DNA of 64,000 bases, taken from the NCBI RefSeq assembly GCF_001894785.1, contig NZ_BCWW01000003.1:558001-622000 (forward strand). Reading direction: 5' to 3'. The stretch is from Rhodococcoides fascians NBRC 12155 = LMG 3623 (GTDB taxonomy: Bacteria > Actinomycetota > Actinomycetes > Mycobacteriales > Mycobacteriaceae). Position 1 is the first letter of the stretch. Every line of letters starts with the position of its first letter. Below the pieces are notes generated by a model, which saw only the letters and a list, made by a program, of their open reading frames with translations, ran no database searches and was not told the origin of the DNA. Positions 16,043-24,520 of this stretch are shown here, in pieces. The translations under genes and the position numbers were made by a program.

Positions 16043-16265
16043 TGTGATGAAAAGTGCCTTTCGGGCAGGGTGTTGCACCTGCGGGCCTTCGGGCCGAGAT
16101 GCAAGGTGGCGAGACTGCCGGTGGGCAGTTTCGATCGCCGTAAGAGAAGCCTGTGCGGGGTGCACATGGTGATTCGGGAGCATTCCACGACGTCTGACGT
16201 GCAGTTACGCGCGTCGATACCGAGTGTAACCGAGTGCGGACCCGATCTCTTCCCGCGGTCGACGG
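16043..16265 (-). promoter_or_regulatory. Structured 5' leader/promoter region of the helicase gene
   Basis: This 223-bp stretch between the DUF222 stop and the helicase start holds no credible gene. Read on the minus strand it has several small hairpins: CTGCC/GGCAG near 16115-16128, GGCC-CGAA-GGCC at 16084-16095, and TGCC-CGAAA-GGCA at 16055-16067 just before the start. Long structured leaders are typical of cold-inducible DEAD-box mRNAs. No known riboswitch class was recognised. Confidence 0.4.
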
Positions 16266-17621
16266 TCACGCGGCGTCGGAGCCGAACAGTCCGTCGATGT
16301 AGACGTTCTCCGCCGGCGAGCTGTAGAGCTCGACCACCGGCATCGACGGCGCGCTCGAATCGTACGTGTGCCCGGTGGGTGAGATGAGCCTGTAGCGATG
16401 TCGCGCGTTCCGTTTGTCTCGCAGCGCTTCGGCCGTCCAGCCTTCGCCTTCTTTCGCGTAATTACATGCGGCACACAGGCCTGCGCCGTTTTCGGCGCTG
16501 GTCGCTCCGCCCGCGGTGTGTGCGGTGATGTGGTCGTGGTGCCGGATGGGCGCGTCGCACCACGGGGTGCGGCACGTGCGATCGCGGAGATCGATGAGGC
16601 GTCCCAATGCGGTGGGAAAGGCGCGGGATGTGGATTCGACGGCTGTCAGTGCGCCGGTTTTCGGGTGGGCATAGAGGCGACGTAATGCGACGCGCGTCTC
16701 ATTGCCCTGCGCATCGTCGAGTGCGTCGCGCACGAGTTGGCGTGCGACGTCCGACGGGATGTCGCCGTAGCCGTGCAGATATGCGGACGTGTCGCCACCG
16801 GCGAGCAGGGTCGAATCCGAGATGACGATGTCGACGGTGACCGGTGGACCTTGAGCGGCCGATGCGCCGGTGACTCTCTCGAACACCAGGTCGGCCATGA
16901 TCTGATCGCGGCTGCGTGTGTCGCCACCTGCGTTGATGACGGTGTCGGCGTCGCGCCGCAGGGTCGCCCACATGCAGACGGTCTTCTCCATCGAGGTGAG
17001 CGCGGTGAAGAATCCCATCGATTCGGGTGCGGGGCGCGTACTGACTCGGCGTGCGGCGTATGCCTTTGCGCGTCGCTTGACCTGGGAGGCGGCGTCCAGT
17101 TCGTTGGCGAGTGCGCGGGCGCGACCCTCGATGGTGCGATCTCCTGCACCGGCGAGGGTGGCGGGGTCTGCGCACAGGCGTTCATCGATGGTTCGGCGAT
17201 CGTCGACGGTGAGACACGCGGTTTCGCGGGCGAGAATCATGACGCGCCACTCGTTGAGTTCGCCGGCTTTCAGGCGGGCCAGGGTGTGTGGCATTTCGTG
17301 AACGAGCGCACGAGCAAGCCCGAGATGAGTGCCGCCGCGGTTGGGTGACTCTCGTCGAGCCAGGCCGATCTGCGACGCAATTCCTGTGCGCCACTGCGCT
17401 TTCGGTTTGCCACGTTCACGACGTTCGGTGCTGATCACGGTTGCAACGGCATCGGTCACCACGGCTTGGGTTGCCACGCTGACGCACTTGATCGTTTCTA
17501 GAGCAGAGATGAGATCGATGCCCGCTGCTGCGTCGACGACTATGTCGGACGCCTGAAGACGTGCAACGAACCTCAACACCTCAGCGGATGTGAGCGGTGA
17601 TTTCTGTACAGCTGTGACCAC
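16266..17621 (-). CDS. DUF222/HNH endonuclease protein (13E12-repeat family)
   Basis: 451 residues from GTG 17621, selected because GGGGAGGG sits at the right distance upstream; an in-frame ATG at 17648 lies inside the SOS box and is unlikely to be used. The N-terminal ~300 residues are DUF222. The C-terminal HNH domain reads CRTPWCDAPIRHHDHITAH, then GGATSAENGAGLCAACN. These are the REP13E12-type proteins of actinobacteria, often multicopy and associated with phage-like elements and DNA damage induction. Activity is unproven; HNH nicking is inferred from motifs. Confidence 0.85.
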   Translation of the reverse strand: MVTAVQKSPLTSAEVLRFVARLQASDIVVDAAAGIDLISALETIKCVSVATQAVVTDAVATVISTERRERGKPKAQWRTGIASQIGLARRESPNRGGTHLGLARALVHEMPHTLARLKAGELNEWRVMILARETACLTVDDRRTIDERLCADPATLAGAGDRTIEGRARALANELDAASQVKRRAKAYAARRVSTRPAPESMGFFTALTSMEKTVCMWATLRRDADTVINAGGDTRSRDQIMADLVFERVTGASAAQGPPVTVDIVISDSTLLAGGDTSAYLHGYGDIPSDVARQLVRDALDDAQGNETRVALRRLYAHPKTGALTAVESTSRAFPTALGRLIDLRDRTCRTPWCDAPIRHHDHITAHTAGGATSAENGAGLCAACNYAKEGEGWTAEALRDKRNARHRYRLISPTGHTYDSSAPSMPVVELYSSPAENVYIDGLFGSDAA

Positions 17622-17638
17622 GAGTCCCTCCCCAGTAC

Positions 17639-17654
17639 TCGAATACATGTTCGA
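17639..17654 (-). promoter_or_regulatory. LexA-type SOS box
   Basis: TCGAATACATGTTCGA matches the actinobacterial LexA consensus TCGAAC-N4-GTTCGA with one mismatch (T for C at position 6). It ends 18 bp upstream of the chosen GTG start of the DUF222/HNH gene, where a repressor would block transcription. SOS control of 13E12-family genes is known in mycobacteria. Confidence 0.75.
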
Positions 17655-17727
17655 ATGTACGCCGGTTTGGAGGGGAGGGCAATAGGGCGGGGTAAGAAAT
17701 CTGAGAGTGCGCGCCGAAAAGCGAGGC

Positions 17728-17803
17728 TGGTGCCCTCGGCAGGATTCGAACCTGCGACCTACCCTTTAGGAGAGGGTTGCTCTATCCCCTGAGCTACGAA
17801 GGC
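17728..17803 (-). tRNA. tRNA-Arg (anticodon CCT)
   Basis: The minus strand folds as a complete cloverleaf: acceptor GCCTTCG/CGAGGGC, D stem GCTC/GAGC, anticodon stem ACCCT/AGGGT enclosing loop CTCCTAA (anticodon CCT), and T stem GCAGG/CCTGC with TTCGAAT. A 3' CCA is encoded (17728-17730). It reads the AGG arginine codon. The tRNA body without CCA is 17731-17803 (73 nt). Confidence 0.97.
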
Positions 17804-17918
17804 TGGTGATCGAACGAGTGCTCCAAAGTCCCTGTGCAACAAGGTCTTTCGATCAGTCGAACAATCGGGTTGCGGGTGGGTCGCTGTCGTACTGCACAGG
17901 GGGCCCACGTCGCGGTCG

Positions 17919-18554
17919 TCAGTCTAGCGGTCCGCACCGCAGATCGTGAAGCAGGTTCGCGCTGCTGGTCACTACACCGGTCAGTGATGCGATCAGATTC
18001 AGGGCGGTGCGGTGCTGGTGGGCGGTGTAATCGGCGACCGATTCGATGCCGACGAAGCACTGAATGTCGCGGGCAAAAGCGTCGAACGTCGTCGCGAGAA
18101 TTCCCGCCGAGGCGAAGACACCCACAATGACCAGCTGGTCACGGCCTCGTCGGCGTAGTTCGACCTCGAGATCGGACGCGTAGAACGCGCTGTAGCTGCG
18201 CTTCGCGATCGGAACGAAGTCCGATTCGGTGACCGCCACGTCCTCGGCAGACGGGCCCAACCCCCACATCGGCCCCAGCAGTCCACGCTGTTCGATCGCC
18301 TCAGCCGCCCGCGGACCGCTCGCCAGAATCGGCACTCCGGCAGACCTGGCGCACGCGAGCACCGCCGACGCTTCTGCGGCCACCCGCGCACGAACCGAGG
18401 AGTGGAGCACGTTCAGGTAGTACGGCTGCATGTCGTGGACCAGAAGTGCCGCGCGCTCGGGCCGCAACTCCCACTCGGGACCACCCACACAGTCGCGCAG
18501 AGTCTCGACCGCGTACTTCTCTACTTCGACGCTGAATGTGGCCACGTCGGTCAT
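17919..18554 (-). CDS. Isochorismatase-family hydrolase (EntB/PhzD-like)
   Basis: 211 residues from ATG 18554. The catalytic Asp lies in LLVHDMQPYYL (~40), and the catalytic Lys in PIAKRSYSAFYASDLE. Where cysteine hydrolases have their nucleophile, this protein reads GVFASAGILATTFDAF: Gly replaces Cys, as in true isochorismatases (EntB, PhzD), which use acid-base chemistry on a vinyl ether. QCFVGIESVADYTAHQH also follows EntB/PhzD. The likely reaction is hydrolysis of isochorismate or an amino analogue to a dihydro-dihydroxybenzoate-type product. No siderophore or phenazine cluster is adjacent. Two palindromic operator-like sites lie upstream. Confidence 0.75.
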   Translation of the reverse strand: MTDVATFSVEVEKYAVETLRDCVGGPEWELRPERAALLVHDMQPYYLNVLHSSVRARVAAEASAVLACARSAGVPILASGPRAAEAIEQRGLLGPMWGLGPSAEDVAVTESDFVPIAKRSYSAFYASDLEVELRRRGRDQLVIVGVFASAGILATTFDAFARDIQCFVGIESVADYTAHQHRTALNLIASLTGVVTSSANLLHDLRCGPLD

Positions 18555-18561
18555 CCTCGTA

Positions 18562-18579
18562 CAAACGCGCGCGCATGTG
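18562..18579. promoter_or_regulatory. Operator-like site, degenerate copy
   Basis: caaacgcgcgcgcatgtg matches the perfect palindrome at 18633-18650 at 16 of 18 positions and lies 7 bp upstream of the isochorismatase-like start codon. Likely the promoter-proximal operator half of a pair. Confidence 0.45.
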
Positions 18580-18632
18580 CCAGACGCGCGCAGAGTCGTC
18601 AGCCGCTGGCTGTCTATTTCGCTCGCACCTGA

Positions 18633-18650
18633 CAAACGCGCGCGCGTTTG
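18633..18650. promoter_or_regulatory. 18-bp perfect palindrome, operator-like
   Basis: caaacgcgcgcgcgtttg is a perfect 18-bp palindrome in the 143-bp gap between the ABC permease stop (18698, minus) and the isochorismatase-like start (18554, minus). A 16/18 copy lies 71 bp closer to the gene. Length and symmetry fit a TetR- or MarR-type operator; no regulator gene adjoins it. Confidence 0.5.
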
Positions 18651-18697
18651 CGGATCCCTAGGCCCCAGCACCGCAGAACGAGCCCGATCCCCACCAC

Positions 18698-21169
18698 CTA
18701 ATCCGCGGCAATAGCATCCACGATGTTCAGGCGTGATGCGTGCACCGCAGGCGGAGCTGATCCCAGCAGCGAGAGGCCCAACGCAACGAGTCCGTACAGC
18801 AGCACCGTCCAACTGGCGTTGTACTGCACTGGAATTCCGATGCTGGCACCGAGGATCAGTGTGCTCAGGTATTGCAGGCCGGCACCGATGATCAAGCCGA
18901 GCACGCCGCCGACGATGCCCACGGACAGTGCCTCCGCCAACACCATTCGTGCCAGCGTTCCTCGGCCGCCGCCCATGGCGCGCAGTACTCCGAGTTCACG
19001 TCGACGTTCGAGTACCGACAGCGTCAACGTGTTCAGCAATGCGACGGCAGCGACGAGTGCGACGATCCACTGCAGTGCGATGGCCAGGGCACCGGACTGG
19101 CGGATGGCCGCGCTGGTGCCCTCGAGTGCCGCGGCGCCCGTGTATACGAATGCCTCGGGCGGCAGCGTCGACCGCAGCGAATCCTGTACGGCTGCAACGT
19201 CTCCGTCGACGGTGATCTCGAGGTACGTCGCACCCGGGCGGTCGTAGAAGCGCTGCATCGATTCCAGCGAGATCGCCATCGTGCCGCCGGCGGCGTTGAT
19301 GTAGTCCACGAGATCGAGCACGCGTACGTTCTGCACTCCGGTCGGCGTCGGTAGATCGATGGAGTCTCCCGCCGTCACTCCCAGCGTCGTACCGAGCGCC
19401 TTCGAGAGCACCACCCCGTCGCCCGCGAGCAATCCCGCGCGTACGTCTGCGGGGAGCGAGGCCAGCGTCACCGCGTTGCTCCCGTCGGCGACGCCTTGGA
19501 TGGAAACCAGCTCGTCGTCGATGGTCGCGTAGGCCCACTGCCCTTCGACGACGCGGGAGACACCGGCCGTCGCCCGCACGGCCTCGTCTACCGCGGCGGG
19601 AACGATCGGGCCCGACGGTATGGCGTCGGGTGAGCTCATCGATACGTACAGGTCCGTGTCGGCGAGCGACGACAGTGACTCGGCGGCGGAGTCGGTCATG
19701 TTCGTCAACGAACCGGACACTCCCACACTGACTCCCACGGCGATGACGATGGTCATCACCGTCGCCCAGATGCGCCGAGGAGCGCGTTCGATGGTCGCGG
19801 TGGCGAGGCGTCCGGCACCACCCCATCGGCGGGGCACAGCGCCGGTGGCCCAGACGATCGGCCCGGTTCCGCCGACGCACAGTGCGACGACTCCGAACAT
19901 GAACAGGGCACCGGCACCGAGGGTCAATTGCCCGTCCACGTTGACGGCGAACACGAACGATCCGGCGATGGCGAGCAGACCGAACACCGTGGCGGCCAGC
20001 GTGAACGACAGCTTCGGACCGCCGGTTGTTTCTCCGCCGCCGACCGCCAATGCTTCGATCGGCGAGATGCGATACACCTGAACGGCAGCCAGAGCGGACG
20101 CGCCGACGCAGGCCAGCACGCAGGCCACGATCGCGACGGGAATGGCGAAGCTCGGCAACACGTATTCGATTCGCGCATCGAATGCTTGCGACAGGAACGG
20201 TGGCAGGCTCTCGATGGCGATGCGGCCCATGATGATTCCGAGAGGTACCCCGACGGCACCGCCGACGAGACCCACCAGCACCGACTCGAACAACAGGTCG
20301 CGGACGATGTCGGCGCGCCGACCGCCGACTGCTCGGAGCAGGGAGATGGTGGGGCGACGCTTGGCGATGGCCATGTTCATGACGTTGAACACCAGGAACG
20401 CCGCGACGACGAACGCGATGAGGGAGACCATCAGCGTCGCATTGCGCGTCAGGCTCATGGCCTGATCGGCTCTGTCGGCCCGAAATTCCGGATTCATCAC
20501 CGACACTCGGCCGGCCAACGCCGCGTCGAGGTCCGATCGCAGGTCGTCCCCGCCACCGAGAACGAAGATCGAATCGAGCTGGCCCGGCCGGTCGGTCAAG
20601 GTCTGCGCGGTGGGCAGCAACGTGACGGCGAACATGCCCCCACCGATGCGCTGCGTGCCAGGGCCGTCGATCACGCCCACTACCGCAGTGGGTCGGTCGG
20701 CGATCGTGACCGTGGCACCCTGCGTCAATCCCGTTGCTGCTCCGACCAATACGCCCGACGGGTCGGACAGCAGACCCGCTGCGCTGCCCACGGCACCTTG
20801 CAGATCGGACTGCAGTGCCGTGATCGATGAATCGACACCCAGTACCGTCAGCTCGCCGACATCGGATCGCACGATGCTGCGGAGCAGAGGTACCGCCGCA
20901 TCGGCGCCCGCAACACCGCGTACGACGTCGAGTTCGTTCTGGTCGAATCCGGAATCGGTCACGCCGACCACTTCGTACTGCGCGTTGCCTGCGATCGACA
21001 CCGCCAGACGTTCGACGGATCCGGTCAGCGATCCGTAGGTGCCGAGGACGGCGATGAGCAAACCCGCGGCGACGGCCACGACTCCCGCCGAGACCAGCGA
21101 ACGCACCCAGTGCATTCGGAGGTCTCGGAGGCTGATGACGCGAAATCTGCTGAGCGCGGTACCGATCAC
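18698..21169 (-). CDS. ABC transporter permease, MacB/FtsX type (two FtsX domains)
   Basis: 823 residues from GTG 21169, coupled to the ATPase stop by a GTGA overlap. Order: TM1 (~25-45), a large extracellular region, an FtsX block of three helices (~250-380, with ISLLRAVGGRRADIV), further helices (~410-500), a second extracellular region, and a C-terminal FtsX block (~700-815, with GVLRAMGGGRGTLAR). This duplicated FtsX arrangement is typical of single-polypeptide actinobacterial exporters of lipids or peptides. With the ATPase it forms a complete exporter. Cargo unknown. Confidence 0.85.
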   Translation of the reverse strand: MIGTALSRFRVISLRDLRMHWVRSLVSAGVVAVAAGLLIAVLGTYGSLTGSVERLAVSIAGNAQYEVVGVTDSGFDQNELDVVRGVAGADAAVPLLRSIVRSDVGELTVLGVDSSITALQSDLQGAVGSAAGLLSDPSGVLVGAATGLTQGATVTIADRPTAVVGVIDGPGTQRIGGGMFAVTLLPTAQTLTDRPGQLDSIFVLGGGDDLRSDLDAALAGRVSVMNPEFRADRADQAMSLTRNATLMVSLIAFVVAAFLVFNVMNMAIAKRRPTISLLRAVGGRRADIVRDLLFESVLVGLVGGAVGVPLGIIMGRIAIESLPPFLSQAFDARIEYVLPSFAIPVAIVACVLACVGASALAAVQVYRISPIEALAVGGGETTGGPKLSFTLAATVFGLLAIAGSFVFAVNVDGQLTLGAGALFMFGVVALCVGGTGPIVWATGAVPRRWGGAGRLATATIERAPRRIWATVMTIVIAVGVSVGVSGSLTNMTDSAAESLSSLADTDLYVSMSSPDAIPSGPIVPAAVDEAVRATAGVSRVVEGQWAYATIDDELVSIQGVADGSNAVTLASLPADVRAGLLAGDGVVLSKALGTTLGVTAGDSIDLPTPTGVQNVRVLDLVDYINAAGGTMAISLESMQRFYDRPGATYLEITVDGDVAAVQDSLRSTLPPEAFVYTGAAALEGTSAAIRQSGALAIALQWIVALVAAVALLNTLTLSVLERRRELGVLRAMGGGRGTLARMVLAEALSVGIVGGVLGLIIGAGLQYLSTLILGASIGIPVQYNASWTVLLYGLVALGLSLLGSAPPAVHASRLNIVDAIAAD

Positions 21170-21870
21170 CGAGGTGTACCAGCGGTGACGGTATCGACGC
21201 GGCCGTCGATCATGCTGACGACGCGATCGGTCGACCGAGCCGCCTCGAGATCGTGGGTTGCCATCACCACTGCCCGACGTCCCTCGCTGCCGTGGGCTAC
21301 GTCGGCAAGAATCTCGAGGACGTTGTGGGAGGTCTTGGAATCGAGGTTGCCCGTCGGTTCGTCGGCGATCAGCAGCGCCGGGTCCATCATCAGGGCTCGG
21401 GCGATGGCGATACGTTGAATCTGGCCGCCCGACAGTTGCGCCGGGCGGTGTTCGGACCGCTGCGCCAGCCCCACCATGTCCAACAGCCGCATCGCGTCGG
21501 CTTTCGCCTTCTTGATGGGGGTGCCGTCGAGCAGCTTCGGGACGGCCACGTTCTCCCACGCCGACATGGTCGGCAGCAGGTTGAAGAACTGGAAGACGAA
21601 GCCCACCTGATGGCGTCGGAAATCGGACTGTGCGTTGTCGTCGAGGGTGGTGACCTCGACGTCGTTGAATCGGATGGACCCGGCCGTCGGGGTGTCCAGC
21701 GCGCCGAGCATGTGCAGCAGTGTCGACTTACCTGCTCCGGACGGCGCGACCAGCGACACGAACTGCCCACCGTCGATCGTGAGATCGATGCCGTCCAACG
21801 CACGGACCGGTTGTTCGCCGGTGGGGTACTCCTTGACCACGCCGGACAACTGGAGCTTCAACTTCGTCAT
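21166..21870 (-). CDS. ABC transporter ATPase, MacB/LolD type
   Basis: 234 residues. Walker A APSGAGKST (~41), the MacB-family Q-loop segment VGFVFQFFNLLP, signature LSGGQIQRIAIARAL, and Walker B LLIADEPTGNLDS (a hallmark of the MacB/LolD/FtsE group), with the H-loop ATHD. It partners the FtsX-type permease encoded immediately downstream with overlapping codons. Confidence 0.92.
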   Translation of the reverse strand: MTKLKLQLSGVVKEYPTGEQPVRALDGIDLTIDGGQFVSLVAPSGAGKSTLLHMLGALDTPTAGSIRFNDVEVTTLDDNAQSDFRRHQVGFVFQFFNLLPTMSAWENVAVPKLLDGTPIKKAKADAMRLLDMVGLAQRSEHRPAQLSGGQIQRIAIARALMMDPALLIADEPTGNLDSKTSHNVLEILADVAHGSEGRRAVVMATHDLEAARSTDRVVSMIDGRVDTVTAGTPR

Positions 21871-21944
21871 GCATGATCCCCTGCTTCTCGAATACTTCCG
21901 ACGCTACCTGCCGTCGGGTCGAGAAACCGGTCGGAGTTCTCAGA

Positions 21945-23177
21945 TCACGCTGCGCCGCGCGAGGATTCGAGCCGTCTGGCCACCAGTGCCGCCTGGAGGT
22001 GGCGGATACCGGACGGACGAGTCGGGTCGAACCCGGTCAGTTGTGCGATTCGCTTGAGGCGGTAGTCGACGGTGTTGGTGTGCAGATGAAGTTGCCGGGC
22101 GGAGCGCTGACGGTTGAGGTCGTGCGAAATGTGGATCTCGAGGGTCTCGAGCAATTCGGGTGACGAATCGAGTGGCTCGAGGATCTGGGTGAGGTGGCGT
22201 CGACCCGGTCCGGGACGAGTGAGCTGGTACTCGAGCACCAGGTCGTCCATCCGGTACAACCCGGACGGGCGGTGCAGCTGATGAGCCAGGGACAGCAGTT
22301 CGTGGACCTGGTCTGCTGCGGTGGGAATGTCGGCTGTCGCAGCCTGCTCGGCGGTGGCGGTGACGGGGACCTCTGCGGCGGTACCGATGCGGTGCACCAG
22401 CGCCTCGACCCACTCGTCGTCGTGGACGCCGGGGATCAGGACGGTTCCGCCCTCGGTGCTGAGCAGCGACAGGGGAGTGCGTCCGCAGACGGTGGCCAGT
22501 TCGGCCTGCACGCGACGCAGTTTGCGTCGTGCAGCCACCGTCTTCTGGATGTTGGGGTCGTTCTCGTCGGGGTGCGGCGGTACCGACAGTGCGAGCACGA
22601 GGTAACTGTCGGCGAGTTCGATGCCCGACTGGCGGGCCATCGAGACGGCGTTGTGTCCGCTCAGCAACGAGGTGACCAGCGTGTGCGCGGCTGTGTGATG
22701 CTCGCTCGCCACCGCCTGAAGCTCTTCGACGTAGCTCTTGCTGGCCGCGATCGAGACCTTCTCCGACAGCAGCACGAACATGCGCGCAGCCTCGATCAAC
22801 TGGGCGGCGTCGCCTTCTCCTGCCCGCTTGGACACCAGATTCCAACCGATCTGAATGCCCTCGTGGTAGACGCTGAGGACGGACTCGAGCGGGACACCCT
22901 CACGAGCCCATTGACTGGCCTTGGCGCGCAGTTCGGCCAAGTCGGACTCGGCAGGTGCGCGCCGCTCGTCGAGCATCTGCACGGCGATGCTGATGCATTT
23001 GACGGTGAATTCGGTGACGTCTCCGTGGAGTTGTTCACCGGGAAGTGAACCGCAGGGAGTATTGGCGGCGAAGTGGCCTACCAGGAGGCGCGCCACTGCG
23101 CGAAAATCGCGAAGGGGAGCCGAAGCAGGCTGCCCTGCGACCATGATTCCGAGGCCAGTCGAGTTGTGAACGGTCAC
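21945..23177 (-). CDS. PucR/CdaR-family transcriptional regulator
   Basis: 410 residues. The N-terminal ~170 residues are alpha-helical (including VYHEGIQIGWNLVSKRAG), a ligand-sensing or RsbRD-like segment seen in rhodococcal PucR proteins. A GGDEF-like remnant occupies the middle, and the C-terminal PucR helix-turn-helix is clear: LLETLEIHISHDLNRQRSA, then LHLHTNTVDYRLKRIAQLTG. It is divergent from the desaturase-like gene across a 334-bp gap containing inverted repeats, so it probably controls itself and that gene. Confidence 0.85.
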   Translation of the reverse strand: MTVHNSTGLGIMVAGQPASAPLRDFRAVARLLVGHFAANTPCGSLPGEQLHGDVTEFTVKCISIAVQMLDERRAPAESDLAELRAKASQWAREGVPLESVLSVYHEGIQIGWNLVSKRAGEGDAAQLIEAARMFVLLSEKVSIAASKSYVEELQAVASEHHTAAHTLVTSLLSGHNAVSMARQSGIELADSYLVLALSVPPHPDENDPNIQKTVAARRKLRRVQAELATVCGRTPLSLLSTEGGTVLIPGVHDDEWVEALVHRIGTAAEVPVTATAEQAATADIPTAADQVHELLSLAHQLHRPSGLYRMDDLVLEYQLTRPGPGRRHLTQILEPLDSSPELLETLEIHISHDLNRQRSARQLHLHTNTVDYRLKRIAQLTGFDPTRPSGIRHLQAALVARRLESSRGAA

Positions 23178-23511
23178 AGATCAACCCTTCGTGTTGGATT
23201 CTTCAGGTTTTGAGAGAGCTAACGTACTCACGCGTAGAAACGCGCTTCCTGTCGTGAATCTATGCAACTTCAGCCGAAATGGCAGGTTTTTCAAACTTCG
23301 AGTTTGTTTCCTGGCCTCTAACAGGATCGATCATAGGTTGTTATCTACGTGTGATCCATGGTTTCGGCAAAACTCGTTGTGATTTATCTCGAGCGGGCCA
23401 CGAGAGGCCTTGCGACTTGCCCTAAACAATGCAGAAGGCGGTCCCATCGCCTGCGCTACACGCCTACTTTGATCTCGGATCGGTCCGGACGAGCGGGGTG
23501 AGAGGACGAGT
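23178..23511. promoter_or_regulatory. Divergent intergenic region with two inverted repeats
   Basis: A 334-bp gap that is A+T-richer than its surroundings and holds no gene. It contains cgcgt-agaa-acgcg (23231-23244) close to the PucR start and caaact-tcg-agtttg (23292-23306). Either could bind the PucR regulator. No clear -35/-10 pair was assigned on either strand. Confidence 0.5.
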
Positions 23512-24417
23512 ATGCGCAGCGACATCGGGCAGTTCACGGTTCTACGGGAACTGCAGCCGACGATCGACGACAACCTCGCGCGCCACCGCTCGACAGCTGT
23601 CTCCTGGCAGCCCACGGATTTCGTCCGGACCGAGATGTACTGGGGAACGCGTACGTCACCGCTGACCGAAGCCGCCAAGGCGGCACTGGTCACCGATCTC
23701 CTCACCGAGCAGAACATTCCGCTGTATCGGTGCGAGGTCGCGGCGTCGGGTACCGGCTCGTGGCCTGCCTGGCTCGCCGAGTGGAGCGCCGAGCGCACCC
23801 GGCATGCTGCAGCCGTCAGCGACTATTTGGTCGCCACGCGCAGCGTCGATCCGACGGCACTCGGTCGAGCTCGCGCACAGTGCAAGACGGTGGGATTCGA
23901 CTCCCCGATGAACGGCGCTCACCTCCTTCGTTCTCTGGCACAGGTGACCCTCGACGAAACGATCAGTAGCGTCTGCCATACGAATACCGCGCACCAGTGC
24001 CACGATCCGGTTGCCGATCGCTTGCTCGGCCGGATAGTCGACGACCAGAAACTGCACGTCACCTTCTTTGCGAATCTGGTGTCGGCAGCGCTCGACGTCG
24101 CCCCCGCTCCGACCGTCACGGCGATCACCGAAGTAGTCATGAACGCGCAGTTGCCGGGTACCAACCTGCCCGGCTTCGGTCGGAGCGCCATGCTCATCGA
24201 GCGGGACGGGATCTTCGATCTTCGACGTCATCTCGACGAGGTGCTGCTGCCGACGCTCGCGCGGTGGCGCGTCTTCGAGCGGACCGACCTGGGCGTCGGT
24301 GTCCGCAGCCGCGACCAATTGGCCGACTACCTGGTCCATCTCGACACCCGGGCCGCGGCAGCCGAGGCGAACCGCACCCGAACTCAGGGGTACGCAGACG
24401 CGCTGCGCGCCAGCTGA
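23512..24417 (+). CDS. Acyl-ACP desaturase-like ferritin-fold protein with altered metal ligands
   Basis: 301 residues with overall similarity to soluble acyl-ACP desaturases (DesA1/DesA2 family): LLTEQNIPLYRCEVA (~63), WSAERTRHAAAVSDYL (~91), TLDETISSVCHTNTAH (~147) and DDQKLHVTFF (~177). In active enzymes the two E-x-x-H motifs read EENRH and DExxH. Here the residue three before each His is Arg95 and Gln179, while Glu66, His98, Glu149 and His182 remain. Two of four carboxylate ligands are therefore missing, which argues for altered or lost diiron chemistry. ATG 23512 is preceded by GAGAGGACG. Divergent from a PucR regulator. Confidence 0.75.
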   Translation: MRSDIGQFTVLRELQPTIDDNLARHRSTAVSWQPTDFVRTEMYWGTRTSPLTEAAKAALVTDLLTEQNIPLYRCEVAASGTGSWPAWLAEWSAERTRHAAAVSDYLVATRSVDPTALGRARAQCKTVGFDSPMNGAHLLRSLAQVTLDETISSVCHTNTAHQCHDPVADRLLGRIVDDQKLHVTFFANLVSAALDVAPAPTVTAITEVVMNAQLPGTNLPGFGRSAMLIERDGIFDLRRHLDEVLLPTLARWRVFERTDLGVGVRSRDQLADYLVHLDTRAAAAEANRTRTQGYADALRAS

Positions 24418-24520
24418 CGTGAGTGCATCACGCCTTCGGCGACCATTCATCGACTAGCCTGAACCCCTGTTCGTCATTCACCGAGCCACCGGGCTCGGGG
24501 CTACTACCGGAGGCCGACAC

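Noticed and set aside
13415..16387. Plus-strand open frame of 990 codons through the MFS and helicase genes
   Set aside because: It reads out of frame through the MFS gene and antisense through the helicase, across a strong terminator palindrome, and has typical shadow composition.
16266..17648. Start of the DUF222/HNH gene at ATG 17648
   Set aside because: The ATG lies inside the SOS box and lacks a ribosome site, whereas GTG 17621 has GGGGAGGG at good spacing.
24481..24498. Hairpin ccgagcc-N4-ggctcgg as a terminator before the universal stress protein gene
   Set aside because: The stem is perfect but there is no T-run and it lies only 22 nt before the start codon; function could not be assigned.
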